This document shows positions 32,755 through 40,447 of a DNA stretch of 64,000 nucleotides, piece by piece. The stretch's first letter is position 1; each line of letters opens with the position of its first letter. The position numbers were made by a program, and so were the translations under genes. The DNA is taken from positions 62,001 to 126,000 of the forward strand of contig CAXRDE010000009.1 in assembly GCA_964229355.1 (NCBI GenBank), written 5' to 3'. Below the pieces are notes generated by a model, which was not told the DNA's origin, searched no databases, and worked only from the letters and a program-made list of their open reading frames with translations. The stretch is from CAXRDE01 sp964229355. Its GTDB lineage: Bacteria > Cyanobacteriota > Sericytochromatia > UBA7694.

Positions 32755-33804
32755 ATGAGAATGAATCATTTATTTGCCGCCGCCCTGTGTACCATTGCAA
32801 TTTTTACCGCTTCAGGCTGTCCCAAGCGAGTGCCTTCTACTCCAAGCACCCCTGATCAACCCACTACAGACCAGCCAGCTACTCCTCCCGTGGATCAACC
32901 GGCAACCCCACCCGTTGCCCAGCCCCCTGTAAATCAACCCCCTGTACAACAGCCTCCCGTTGCCCAACCTCCAGTGGATCAACCGCCTGTGGCTCAACCC
33001 CCTGTCCAACAACCACCTGTAGCTCAGCCCCCCGTACAACAACCCCCCGCAAATGGTGGTGGAAACAACGGTGGCAATAATGGCGGAAACAACGGTGGTA
33101 ACAACGGCGGTAATAATGGAGGCGACAATGGCGGTGATAACGGTGGTGACGACAAACCCGTTAAGCCAGAGCCTACCCCCGAAAAAATCTTTGTGGACAC
33201 CCTTCTGGCCCAGGTGGGCGGATGGAACCATATTGCCGTCATCAACGATATGCGCAACGCACTTAAAATGCCTGCCGATGGCTGGAGCAAAGGTGATCAA
33301 GAAACCCCCGAAGCTTATATCCAAAAAATGTTCGACCTGTCCTTCCGCTCCTTTCCGGACTGGCGCGAGCTGACCGTAGAACAATACAAAGACAACGCCC
33401 TGCGTTTTGCGAACGAGACCCGAGCCACCTTTGATCACCACTTCTTTGTGGATCTGAAAGTCAGCAAAGAGCGTGGTGAAATGTATGTGCTTCGTCTTAA
33501 CCCCAAAAACCGTCAGGTGATTGGTATTAAAAAGGGTGACGCAGACTATGTGGGCGTTGCTCCTTTTACCCAGGTCGAAGCCCAGCAGGTGTACCGCCAG
33601 TCTGACGCCGGCAAAATCTTTTTGTACACCTACGAAACCCAGGAATTTTTAAGCAACGAAAAGCGCTTCCTGCGTGTTCCTGAAATGTTCCTTTTCAACG
33701 ACTGGGACAAGCGCTTTGAGGCCCAACAAAAAGCTGTCGAGCAGCAACGGGTACAACAACAGTATGTAGGCTATAGCAGCTACTACCCACAAACCCGCTA
33801 CTAA
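32755..33804 (+). CDS. Lipoprotein with PPVxQ and GGNN low-complexity repeats
   Basis: A 349-residue lipoprotein with lipobox TASGC (Cys22). Residues 44-98 are a run of five-residue PPVxQ units (x is A, D, N or Q), and 101-133 are GGNN/GGDN units, giving a long, flexible linker. The remaining about 210 residues form a folded domain: helices in 'DTLLAQVGGWNHIAVINDMRNAL' (in part), a helical part with 'LSFRSFPDWRELTVEQYKDNALRFANETR', then beta-rich sequence and a Gln-rich tail ending in a Tyr-rich cluster. I do not recognise the domain. The start lies after GGGAG. A strong terminator follows at 33853. It could project the domain through the peptidoglycan or away from the membrane; role unknown. 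Confidence 0.75.
   Translation: MRMNHLFAAALCTIAIFTASGCPKRVPSTPSTPDQPTTDQPATPPVDQPATPPVAQPPVNQPPVQQPPVAQPPVDQPPVAQPPVQQPPVAQPPVQQPPANGGGNNGGNNGGNNGGNNGGNNGGDNGGDNGGDDKPVKPEPTPEKIFVDTLLAQVGGWNHIAVINDMRNALKMPADGWSKGDQETPEAYIQKMFDLSFRSFPDWRELTVEQYKDNALRFANETRATFDHHFFVDLKVSKERGEMYVLRLNPKNRQVIGIKKGDADYVGVAPFTQVEAQQVYRQSDAGKIFLYTYETQEFLSNEKRFLRVPEMFLFNDWDKRFEAQQKAVEQQRVQQQYVGYSSYYPQTRY
32884..33048 (+). repeat. Tandem 15-base repeats coding PPVxQ
   Basis: Eleven imperfect units of CCxCCxGTx-xxx-CAR that code PPVxQ. The unit-to-unit base differences are mostly in third positions and in the variable x codon. This is a coding low-complexity tract of the kind that expands by slippage, not a CRISPR. Confidence 0.85.
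33055..33153 (+). repeat. Tandem 12-base repeats coding GGNN/GGDN
   Basis: About eight units of GGN-GGN-AAY-AAY type, the last ones switching to GAC/GAT, coding Gly-Gly-Asn-Asn then Gly-Gly-Asp. It follows directly on the PPVxQ repeats in the same gene. Confidence 0.85.
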
Positions 33805-33852
33805 AAAGCCGCTGGCTTTACGCAAAAAATTGTTTTTTAACTCTACTACGCT

Positions 33853-33881
33853 CCCGACTCTCACGAGTCGGGTTTTCTTTT
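33853..33881 (+). terminator. Rho-independent terminator of the 32755 lipoprotein gene
   Basis: A perfect 8-base stem (CCCGACTC at 33853-33860, GAGTCGGG at 33865-33872), a 4-base loop and TTTTCTTTT. It lies 49 bases past the stop. Confidence 0.9.
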
Positions 33882-33957
33882 GAAAAATGTTAATATCTCT
33901 CAAAATATGGGTATATAATTTAAGAAGCAAAAATTTAGCGCACATGACAGGGCTATC

Positions 33958-34944
33958 ATGAATATTTCATCTACCTCACCGGTTTCTTTAAGTCGACCCA
34001 CTTCACCAGCGTCTGCTCCTCCGGCTTCTGTGAAACCCGCAAAACCCGCGGCAGCCAGTAGCGCTCCACAAAAGAGCGATCAAACAGCAGCTAAAAATTA
34101 TCAGCAGGCCGATTTTAATCCGGTCCAGGGCGCGCTTCCTTCATCGCGCACCACCACCTTTTATGTGAATGGTATTCGTACCCCAGAGAACAAGGCTGAA
34201 GAAGCCCGCGACGTGATCTCAGATAATCTCGGTACACCGGTCGAGCTGCTTTACAATCCCACAGAAGGCCTCCTACAAGACGGAGTCGAAGCCTGGAAAA
34301 ACCTGAGTGGTTTAAACACCAACATCTCCCAACAGGTCCAGACCCGCTTTCAGGCGGTGCTCGACAAAGGAGAAAATTTGCAAATCTTCGCCCACAGTCA
34401 GGGCAGTGCCATCACCTCTGATGCACTGCGCAATATTGCCGCCAACTACAAAGCAGCGGGCAAATCGGAAGCGGAAGTGGAAGCCATCATGGGCCGCATA
34501 AATGTAGTGGGCTTTGGTGGGTTTGCCGACTATGAAAGCTTCCCTGAAGGGGTCGAGGTTTCTCTGCAACGCAATAAGGGAGATCATATTCCACAGCTGG
34601 CCACCGCTTCTCTGGCCGTGGGCAATGCCTTTGAAGCCGCGGTTGCCAGCCCTAAAGATGGAAAAAAGTGGATGAATTTTGGCAAAGCTGTGGTGGGAGG
34701 CATAGGCACCGTCGGCAAAACCGTGGTCAAAAATGGGGCACAGGCCGTAGGCAGCGCTTTCGAAAACCGCAGTGAGTTCAAAAAGGCGTTTCAATCAGAG
34801 CAGATCAATATGAAACAGTTAGAAGCTTATTTTGCAAAAATATGTGCCACCGTTGAAAGTGATCACACGGTCGTGGTCTGTGATCAACGGGGCAAAGCCA
34901 TCGACGGTTATATTAAAAACTACTTTGAAGAAAAAGCAGCCTAG
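33958..34944 (+). CDS. Alpha/beta-hydrolase-like protein with a Ser/Ala/Pro-rich N-terminus
   Basis: A 328-residue protein. Residues 1-45 are low complexity (Ser, Pro, Ala, Lys) with no signal peptide. From about 60 it looks like a lipase-type alpha/beta hydrolase: 'TTFYVNGIRTP' (a first beta strand with an oxyanion-type NG), 'LGTPVELLYNPTEG', then a GxSxG-like nucleophile elbow in 'LQIFAHSQGSAITSDAL' (Ser about residue 146, in HSQGS). 'VVGFGGFADYESFPEGV' and 'NKGDHIPQLA' are candidates for the strand that carries the acid and the His loop (NKGDHIP). A Gly/Val/Lys-rich segment at about 238-262 is a hydrophobic patch. Substrate unknown; a peptide- or lipid-cleaving effector role is possible. 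The start has only a weak ribosome site. A TATAAT at 33914-33919 may be its -10. Confidence 0.62.
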   Translation: MNISSTSPVSLSRPTSPASAPPASVKPAKPAAASSAPQKSDQTAAKNYQQADFNPVQGALPSSRTTTFYVNGIRTPENKAEEARDVISDNLGTPVELLYNPTEGLLQDGVEAWKNLSGLNTNISQQVQTRFQAVLDKGENLQIFAHSQGSAITSDALRNIAANYKAAGKSEAEVEAIMGRINVVGFGGFADYESFPEGVEVSLQRNKGDHIPQLATASLAVGNAFEAAVASPKDGKKWMNFGKAVVGGIGTVGKTVVKNGAQAVGSAFENRSEFKKAFQSEQINMKQLEAYFAKICATVESDHTVVVCDQRGKAIDGYIKNYFEEKAA

Positions 34945-36410
34945 ATCTCTGCAATACATACGTTACGTGGCTCACACCAGAAGTGCATGGCATACCAGCC
35001 CCCTTCACGTCCCATACCCGAGTCCTTGACACCCCCAAAAGGCGTACGCAAGTCGCGAGCCATCCAGGTGTTCACCCAAATAATTCCCGCTTCTAACTGG
35101 CGGCTCAAACGCTGAATGCGTCCCTGATCGCGGGTCCACAGCGAGGCCGCTAAACCATAGCGGGTGGCATTGGCCAGGGCCAGCGCTTCAGCCTCTGAGT
35201 CAAAGGCTTGTAAAGCCACCACAGGACCAAAAATCTCCTCTTGATTCGTACAGGTCTCAGGGCCCAGGCCTTCTAAGACCGTGGGGGCAATAAAATATCC
35301 CGCGTCATGGGGTTCCGATAAATGGACCGCATGTCCACCGCAGAGCACCTGCCCCCCTTCTGTTTGGGCCGTGTGTAAGGCCTGAAGAATTTTTTCGTAG
35401 TGGGCAGCAGAAACCACAGCACCCTGGTCGGTATTCGGGTCAGCGGGATCACCGACTTTCAAGGCACGGGCCCGCGCCACAAAATCCGCTTTAAAGCGTG
35501 CGTATACCGAACGCTCCACCAGAATACGCGACATGCATAAACACACCTGCCCCTGGTTTACAAACGCTGCACGAAGCAGCGTATCCAACACCTGCTGACG
35601 GTAAGCCTCAGGGGCTTGCTCGTGATAGGCGTCGGCAAAAACCAGGGCTGCGTTTTTGCCGCCCATTTCAAGAGAGACTTTTTTAAAGGCTGCTGCACTT
35701 TGCTGGGCAATGAGCGCCCCCGTCCGGGTACTGCCCGTAAAAGAAATCGCCCCGACCTGAGGGTGATTGCACAGGGCAGTACCTACCTCGTGCCCCAGGC
35801 CATGCACAATATTGAGCACACCCGGTGGAAATCCGGCTTCAATAGCCAATAAGCCCAGTAAGTAAGCGGTATAAGGTGTCACTTCAGAAGGTTTAGCCAC
35901 CACACAATTGCCGGTGGCCAGGGCCGGCGCAATTTTCCAGGTCAAAAGGTAAAGGGGCAAATTCCAGGGTGAAATACAGACCCCCACGCCCACCGGAGGC
36001 GTCAGCGTGTAATTCAAAAAGCCCGGGCGAGCATGTACAGCTTCGGATCGGTGCAAGAGGGCAGCCGCAAAAAAACGTAGGTTTTGCGCAGCCCGGGGAA
36101 TATCCAGTTCAAAAGCCAGGTGCAGGGGTTTGCCAGTGTCCAGAGACTCCGCTTCAGCAAGGGTCTGACGATCCCGCTCAATCAAATCCGCAAGACGGTT
36201 TAACAAGGCCGCTCGTGCTTCAGGTGCAAATCCTTGCCAGACTGTTTGTGCCGCCACGGCCGCAGCAATGGCCTGCTCTGCATCCTTAGCCTGGGAACGG
36301 GGCACCTGCCCATAAATCTGGCCTGTGGCAGGGGCATAAACAGGCAACGTTTGCCCGTCGTCGGCAGGCTGTAAATGATGATTGATCAGGTTATGAAGGA
36401 TTTTCATCAT
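34941..36410 (-). CDS. ALDH8A1-like aldehyde dehydrogenase (2-aminomuconate semialdehyde type)
   Basis: A 489-residue NAD-dependent aldehyde dehydrogenase. The pattern 'PVGVGVCISPWNLPLYLLTWKIAPALATGN' (in parts: SPWNLPLYLL, TWKIAPALATGN) and 'FVNQGQVCLCMSRILVE' are the ALDH8 subgroup style, whose animal and Pseudomonas members oxidise 2-aminomuconate 6-semialdehyde in the kynurenine pathway. Catalytic Cys lies in QVCLC, the general base Glu in 'LEMGGKN'. I chose the ATG at 36410, five bases after GAGG; a longer frame begins 39 bases upstream inside nadC. It follows nadC by 7 bases, so both probably form an operon. Its 3' end overlaps the convergent hydrolase gene by 4 bases. Confidence 0.82.
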   Translation of the reverse strand: MMKILHNLINHHLQPADDGQTLPVYAPATGQIYGQVPRSQAKDAEQAIAAAVAAQTVWQGFAPEARAALLNRLADLIERDRQTLAEAESLDTGKPLHLAFELDIPRAAQNLRFFAAALLHRSEAVHARPGFLNYTLTPPVGVGVCISPWNLPLYLLTWKIAPALATGNCVVAKPSEVTPYTAYLLGLLAIEAGFPPGVLNIVHGLGHEVGTALCNHPQVGAISFTGSTRTGALIAQQSAAAFKKVSLEMGGKNAALVFADAYHEQAPEAYRQQVLDTLLRAAFVNQGQVCLCMSRILVERSVYARFKADFVARARALKVGDPADPNTDQGAVVSAAHYEKILQALHTAQTEGGQVLCGGHAVHLSEPHDAGYFIAPTVLEGLGPETCTNQEEIFGPVVALQAFDSEAEALALANATRYGLAASLWTRDQGRIQRLSRQLEAGIIWVNTWMARDLRTPFGGVKDSGMGREGGWYAMHFWCEPRNVCIAEI

Positions 36411-36417
36411 TTTTACC

Positions 36418-37326
36418 TCAGGACACAAAATCCAGCTTGATATCCACATTTTGCGCCTGGGTGGTTAAGGCCCCAATGGAAATGCCGTTGACACCGGTGT
36501 TCACATATAACGGCAAGGTATCGGCGCGCATCCCCCCTGATGCCTCTACAAAAATGCCCATGCCTCCTTTGGGGTGGTTGCGAATCAAAGCCACCGCTTC
36601 AGTAACCGTTTCAGGGGACATATTATCCAGTAAGAAAGCGTCCATGCCTCCTGTATTCAAAGCGATCTGCAACTGCTCCAGGGTATCCACCTCAAGTTCC
36701 ACAAACAACCCCTGTGTGTTGTGCTCCTTGACCTGTTTCAGCACAGGCTCAATGCCTCCGGCAGCTGCAATATGGTTGTCTTTAATCATAATGACCGAAG
36801 AGAGATCCAGCCGGTGATTATACGCCCCGGCGACTGCCACGGCATACTTTTCGAACAGCCGAAGTCCGGGCAGGGTTTTGCGGGTATCCATCAGTTTAAA
36901 GCCCTCAGGGTAATCGGCAAGATGCAAATAATGACGGGTAAGACTGGAGATGCCACACAAACGCTGTAAGAGATTGAGCATGACCCGTTCTCGGGCCAAA
37001 ATCTCCTGAGCGGGTCCCGTTAAACGGGCCAACACAGTGCCTGCAGCCACGCTCTGCCCGTCAGAAACCTTCAGTTCGCACGTGACCTGCTCCGTCCACA
37101 GGGCAGGCATGATCTGCGCTCCTGCAAAGACCAGTTCCTGGTTGGCCATGACATGGGCCACCACCTGCGTATGGGCGGGCACCGTCGCCAAAGTCGTGGC
37201 ATCGCCCTGGGGCATATCTTCTGCCAAAAAGGCCTCTATTTTTGCCTTCACCCACGGGGTATCTAAATGCAAGGTTTGCGTCACCCACAAATCCGGCGTT
37301 TTTTTCAAATCATACGACATAGGCAT
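36418..37326 (-). CDS. nadC: Nicotinate-nucleotide pyrophosphorylase (quinolinate phosphoribosyltransferase)
   Basis: A 302-residue QPRTase that joins quinolinate and PRPP to nicotinate mononucleotide in NAD synthesis. Signatures are 'EDMPQGDATTLAT', 'ERVMLNLLQRLCGI', 'LMDTRKTLPGLRLFEKYAV', 'NHRLDLSSVIMIKDNHI', and 'FLLDNMSPETV', carrying the quinolinate-binding Arg/Lys/His set. I start at the ATG at 37326, which sits five bases after GGAGG; an in-frame ATG 18 bases upstream overlaps the likely -10 box TATAAT (37343-37348) and so cannot be translated from that promoter. The adjacent ALDH8-type enzyme suggests that quinolinate from the kynurenine route is the link between the two genes. Confidence 0.95.
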   Translation of the reverse strand: MPMSYDLKKTPDLWVTQTLHLDTPWVKAKIEAFLAEDMPQGDATTLATVPAHTQVVAHVMANQELVFAGAQIMPALWTEQVTCELKVSDGQSVAAGTVLARLTGPAQEILARERVMLNLLQRLCGISSLTRHYLHLADYPEGFKLMDTRKTLPGLRLFEKYAVAVAGAYNHRLDLSSVIMIKDNHIAAAGGIEPVLKQVKEHNTQGLFVELEVDTLEQLQIALNTGGMDAFLLDNMSPETVTEAVALIRNHPKGGMGIFVEASGGMRADTLPLYVNTGVNGISIGALTTQAQNVDIKLDFVS

Positions 37327-37487
37327 TACCACCTCCGGGCTCATTATACCCTGCTCTCAGGTTAAAGCCTTTATTCCTCAAACTTAATTTAATGTTAATT
37401 CAACGCTAGTCTCATCTTCAAAAACTTTACCTAAAAAAAGGGCATAATAAAGTTACTTCAAGCGAGAGAGACGAGAGAACAAACACC

Positions 37488-38501
37488 ATGAAAAAATCAT
37501 TTGTAACCGCCTTCACCAGCACCCTGAGCCTGCTTATGTTAAGCGCCTGCGGTGGGCAAACTCAGATCAATCCTTCCATGGCCTATGCCCCTCAGTACGG
37601 CCAAACCCCTTACCAGCAAAGTGGTTACGCTTACCAAAACCCCAATCTCGCTGCACAAAACACCCTGAACCCAGCCCTCCAACAGCAACAGCAGGCCCCT
37701 CAATATGCGGGGCAACAGCAGCAGCCCACAGCAAATATTTCTCAACCCCCTGCTGCCCAGGCCCCAAATACACCAGCGCGCGCAGCCACGCCTCAGACCC
37801 CAGTCCGGGCAGCGAACGCAACCCCTCAACGTACTGCTACGCCCCCTACCCCTAGCCGCACCCAGAGTGCCGGTGCGCCTCAGACTGCAGCCCCAAAAAT
37901 CTCCGCAACCCAGGCGCTGCTGATTAATGCCCGTAAACGTGTTCAAACCCTGAGTAGCGCCACCGCCGTGGTCAACTGCTTCGAAACCAACGCCGAAAAA
38001 GGTCCCACCAACTTAAAAGCCAACATGCTGTTTTTAAACGGACAAACCAAACTGGAAGTTATTGCCCACCAGAACAGTTTATTTGTAGGTGCCAAACTCA
38101 CTTACAACGAAGGTTCTGATCAAGTTTCTGCCCGGGCAGCCGGCGCTTTAGGATTGGTTAAAGTCAGTGCCCCCATGAGCGATAAGCGCATCTTAACCCG
38201 TCGTGGTTACCGCCTGGATCAAATTGATGTGTTTGCCATTGCAAATCGCTTATTAAACGGAAGTGTTGAACCCAAAGTCCTGGGCAAAACCCAGGTCAAC
38301 GGCCGCAATATTGCCATCTTAGAATTCAAAAATGCAAACGACTTTGATCAAAGCATTACCCGCGAACTGTTAGGCATTGATATGGAGAACTACTTTGTAC
38401 ACATCCATGAAATGTACGCGGGCCCAGAACTGGTATTTTCACTGAAGCTCGAAAACCTTCAGCTAAATGCCCCGCTTAGCGCCAAGGACTTGGAAGTTTA
38501 A
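37488..38501 (+). CDS. Lipoprotein with Gln/Pro/Ala-rich linker and LolA-like domain
   Basis: A 337-residue lipoprotein: lipobox LSAC with Cys21. Residues 25-145 are a low-complexity linker (Gln runs, ATPQTP-type repeats). From about residue 150 a folded, mostly beta domain begins: 'LSSATAVVNCFETNAEKGPTNLKANMLFLNGQTKLEV' (in parts), like the LolA/DUF1571-type half-barrel that binds lipid-like chains. I place it there by pattern only. A single unpaired cysteine lies at about 165. A terminator follows 43 bases after the stop. The leader upstream contains CATAAT but no clear -35. Confidence 0.72.
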   Translation: MKKSFVTAFTSTLSLLMLSACGGQTQINPSMAYAPQYGQTPYQQSGYAYQNPNLAAQNTLNPALQQQQQAPQYAGQQQQPTANISQPPAAQAPNTPARAATPQTPVRAANATPQRTATPPTPSRTQSAGAPQTAAPKISATQALLINARKRVQTLSSATAVVNCFETNAEKGPTNLKANMLFLNGQTKLEVIAHQNSLFVGAKLTYNEGSDQVSARAAGALGLVKVSAPMSDKRILTRRGYRLDQIDVFAIANRLLNGSVEPKVLGKTQVNGRNIAILEFKNANDFDQSITRELLGIDMENYFVHIHEMYAGPELVFSLKLENLQLNAPLSAKDLEV

Positions 38502-38544
38502 CACGCCAGCGCTCAATACAAGTTTTTCTTTATCTCTACGCACG

Positions 38545-38573
38545 GCCGGAACACCAGGTTCCGGCTTTTTTCT
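38545..38573 (+). terminator. Rho-independent terminator of the 37488 lipoprotein gene
   Basis: An 8-base stem (GCCGGAAC at 38545-38552 with GTTCCGGC at 38558-38565), a 5-base loop and a run of six T. On the minus side there is no equal T-run, so it does not serve the convergent dapB gene. Confidence 0.9.
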
Positions 38574-38606
38574 TGGGATTTTGCGCTGCTAAAAGACAAC
38601 CAAAGC

Positions 38607-39407
38607 TTAAATAAAGCGTTCGAGCCCGTACACCAGGCCTTCACACGTCACGACTTTATCTAAAGCCAGCAGCACACCCGGCATAAAAGAAGCGCGATCC
38701 AGGGAGTCATGACGAATCGTCAGCGTTTGACCCAGTCCGCCTAAAATCACCTCCTGGTGCGCCAATAAGCCGGGCAGGCGTACCGAATGAATGGGAAGGC
38801 CCGTGGAGAGATCACCTCGGGCGGAAAAATCAGGTGTGGCCACCTGGAAATCAGGGTTGGCCTCCACCATCATTTCGGCAGTAATACGGGCAGTGCCTGA
38901 AGGCGCGTCTTTTTTTTGTTCATGGTGAAGCTCAATAATTTCAGCCCATTGAAAATGGCGCGAAGCCAGCTCGGCAAAACGCATCATCAGCAAAGCGCCA
39001 ATCGAGAAATTAGGCACCAAAAGAACGCCTGTACGGTGTTCCAGTGCCAAATTGTGCATGTGTGCAAGCTGCTCCTGCGAAAAGCCCGTGGCCCCAATGA
39101 CCATAGGAACACCCTGCGCTAATACCCATTTGGCATGTTCAAAAGCACTGTCCGCCACCGTTAAATCAAGCCAAATGGGCACCGAAGGATGAGTAGAGAG
39201 CGCCTTTAAGGCTTCATCGGGCGAAAAGAGCTTTAGAGTATGGCCCAGAGGCTCTGCTAAGCCAGCAAAATGACCAGCATCTTTGCCAAGGCCTGTTTCA
39301 CGGGTGAAGGCTTCTGAAAGGATATAAAAGTGACTTTGAGCTAAAGCCTTAACGGCTTCTTTTCCCATCTTCCCTGCGGCGCCAGCAAGCCAAATTGAGC
39401 GACTCAT
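38607..39407 (-). CDS. dapB: 4-hydroxy-tetrahydrodipicolinate reductase
   Basis: A 266-residue NAD(P)H reductase in the diaminopimelate/lysine route. 'IWLAGAAGKMGKEAV' is the dinucleotide motif, 'MVIGATGFSQEQL' follows, and the active site 'IELHHEQKKDAPSGTA' contains the catalytic His-His and Lys of the family's ELHHxxKxDAPSGTA pattern. Length is normal (E. coli 273). It is the third gene of an unusual operon with a lipoprotein and an XRE-TPR regulator upstream, joined by an ATGA overlap. DAP is needed for peptidoglycan as well as lysine. Confidence 0.96.
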   Translation of the reverse strand: MSRSIWLAGAAGKMGKEAVKALAQSHFYILSEAFTRETGLGKDAGHFAGLAEPLGHTLKLFSPDEALKALSTHPSVPIWLDLTVADSAFEHAKWVLAQGVPMVIGATGFSQEQLAHMHNLALEHRTGVLLVPNFSIGALLMMRFAELASRHFQWAEIIELHHEQKKDAPSGTARITAEMMVEANPDFQVATPDFSARGDLSTGLPIHSVRLPGLLAHQEVILGGLGQTLTIRHDSLDRASFMPGVLLALDKVVTCEGLVYGLERFI

Positions 39408-40447
39408 CTCAACCGAGGTCGTTTCTGGTTGTCGTTGTTGACAGAAAGGGCTGAATTAGCGGGAGCGCTTACCTCTGCTCTTTTGGAGGGCCGAGACCGA
39501 GATTCCCGCTTTTTTTTGCGGGCAGCTTCTCTTAACTCAGCCAACCTGACCAATACAGGTGGCAGTTCCTGAACTTGCCGATCCTGAAGAGCAGGCAGAC
39601 CACAAGGAACCGTTGTTTGCTGACACGCTCTGACTTTCTTAAGATAGGTCTGGGCAGCGGTATCTTTTTGCAAGGCCTGGTTTAGCACAGGAGACAACAC
39701 ATTGCGCACTGCCTGGGCCTGTTGAGCAGATTTCATTTCAGGACGAATGTAATGCTGGTACAGGGCTTGTTTCACCTCTTGAACAGAGGACTGTTTTTTC
39801 AAAAGGTTAAGGTTGTCCTGGTTTAAACGTTCAGGGCGAGCGTCTCCCAGAGATTCCCAGAGGTAGGCCAAAGCAGTAGAGTCCAGATCGAAACGCTCGG
39901 ATAAGCGGGTGGTGGTCTTTTCAATTTTTTCAACAAGCCCCCGTATCACAAAGGCATTGGAAGGTGACTTGAATTCGAGCATCACATTGTTGTCAGACGT
40001 GGGCACCTGTTCTAAACGGTACGAAATCACTTGTCCGGCATCGGTTTCCACACGATCCAGAACCGTCATGGGAACAATTTGTCCATTTACAGAAGCCGTA
40101 AAAGCCTGTATATCTTCGGCCTCAATGTCTTCATCTTCTGAAACAGCGGCGTAAGCAGGAGGAGAGAGCACACGCATCATTTGGCTTACCAAGGAGATCT
40201 GAGTTGCTCCCTGCACCACAAAAGCACTGGTTCCCGTTGGAATGAGAAGCTCTCCTTCTAGCGTTACCAGCTCTAGCTTGGGCCCATTGGGCCCTGGGCG
40301 GATATCGGTATTGACCGAGCCCACCTTGGGCACTGCATTCACGGTTTCAGGAAGAGGCGGGCTTGCATTTATCTGAGGATTTGCTGGCACAACACAGGAG
40401 ACCACCAGACAGAGTAAGCTGAGCGTATAAGCACGGTGGCTTATCAT
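39404..40447 (-). CDS. Lipoprotein of unknown function between XRE-TPR and dapB
   Basis: A 347-residue lipoprotein with a lipobox at VVSC (Cys18). After a proline-rich linker, residues about 45-175 look like a beta-sandwich, Ig-like or peptidase-inhibitor type ('LELVTLEGELLIPTGTSAFVVQGATQ', then 'TASVNGQIVPMTVLDRVETDAGQ' in parts), and the rest is alpha-helical and charged, with two cysteines at 'ACQQTTVPCG' likely making a disulfide. I do not recognise the family. The stop overlaps dapB and its start overlaps the XRE-TPR stop, both as ATGA, so all three genes are translated together. That links a surface protein to a lysine-synthesis gene and a regulator; the meaning is unknown. Confidence 0.75.
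   Translation of the reverse strand: MISHRAYTLSLLCLVVSCVVPANPQINASPPLPETVNAVPKVGSVNTDIRPGPNGPKLELVTLEGELLIPTGTSAFVVQGATQISLVSQMMRVLSPPAYAAVSEDEDIEAEDIQAFTASVNGQIVPMTVLDRVETDAGQVISYRLEQVPTSDNNVMLEFKSPSNAFVIRGLVEKIEKTTTRLSERFDLDSTALAYLWESLGDARPERLNQDNLNLLKKQSSVQEVKQALYQHYIRPEMKSAQQAQAVRNVLSPVLNQALQKDTAAQTYLKKVRACQQTTVPCGLPALQDRQVQELPPVLVRLAELREAARKKKRESRSRPSKRAEVSAPANSALSVNNDNQKRPRLR

Noticed and set aside
32884..33153. Tandem repeats that could be a CRISPR array
   Set aside because: Units are 12-15 bases with no spacers, stay in frame and code PPVxQ and GGNN.
36411..36449. Longer N-terminus for the aldehyde dehydrogenase
   Set aside because: It would overlap the nadC end, while GAGG sits at the right distance from the ATG at 36410.
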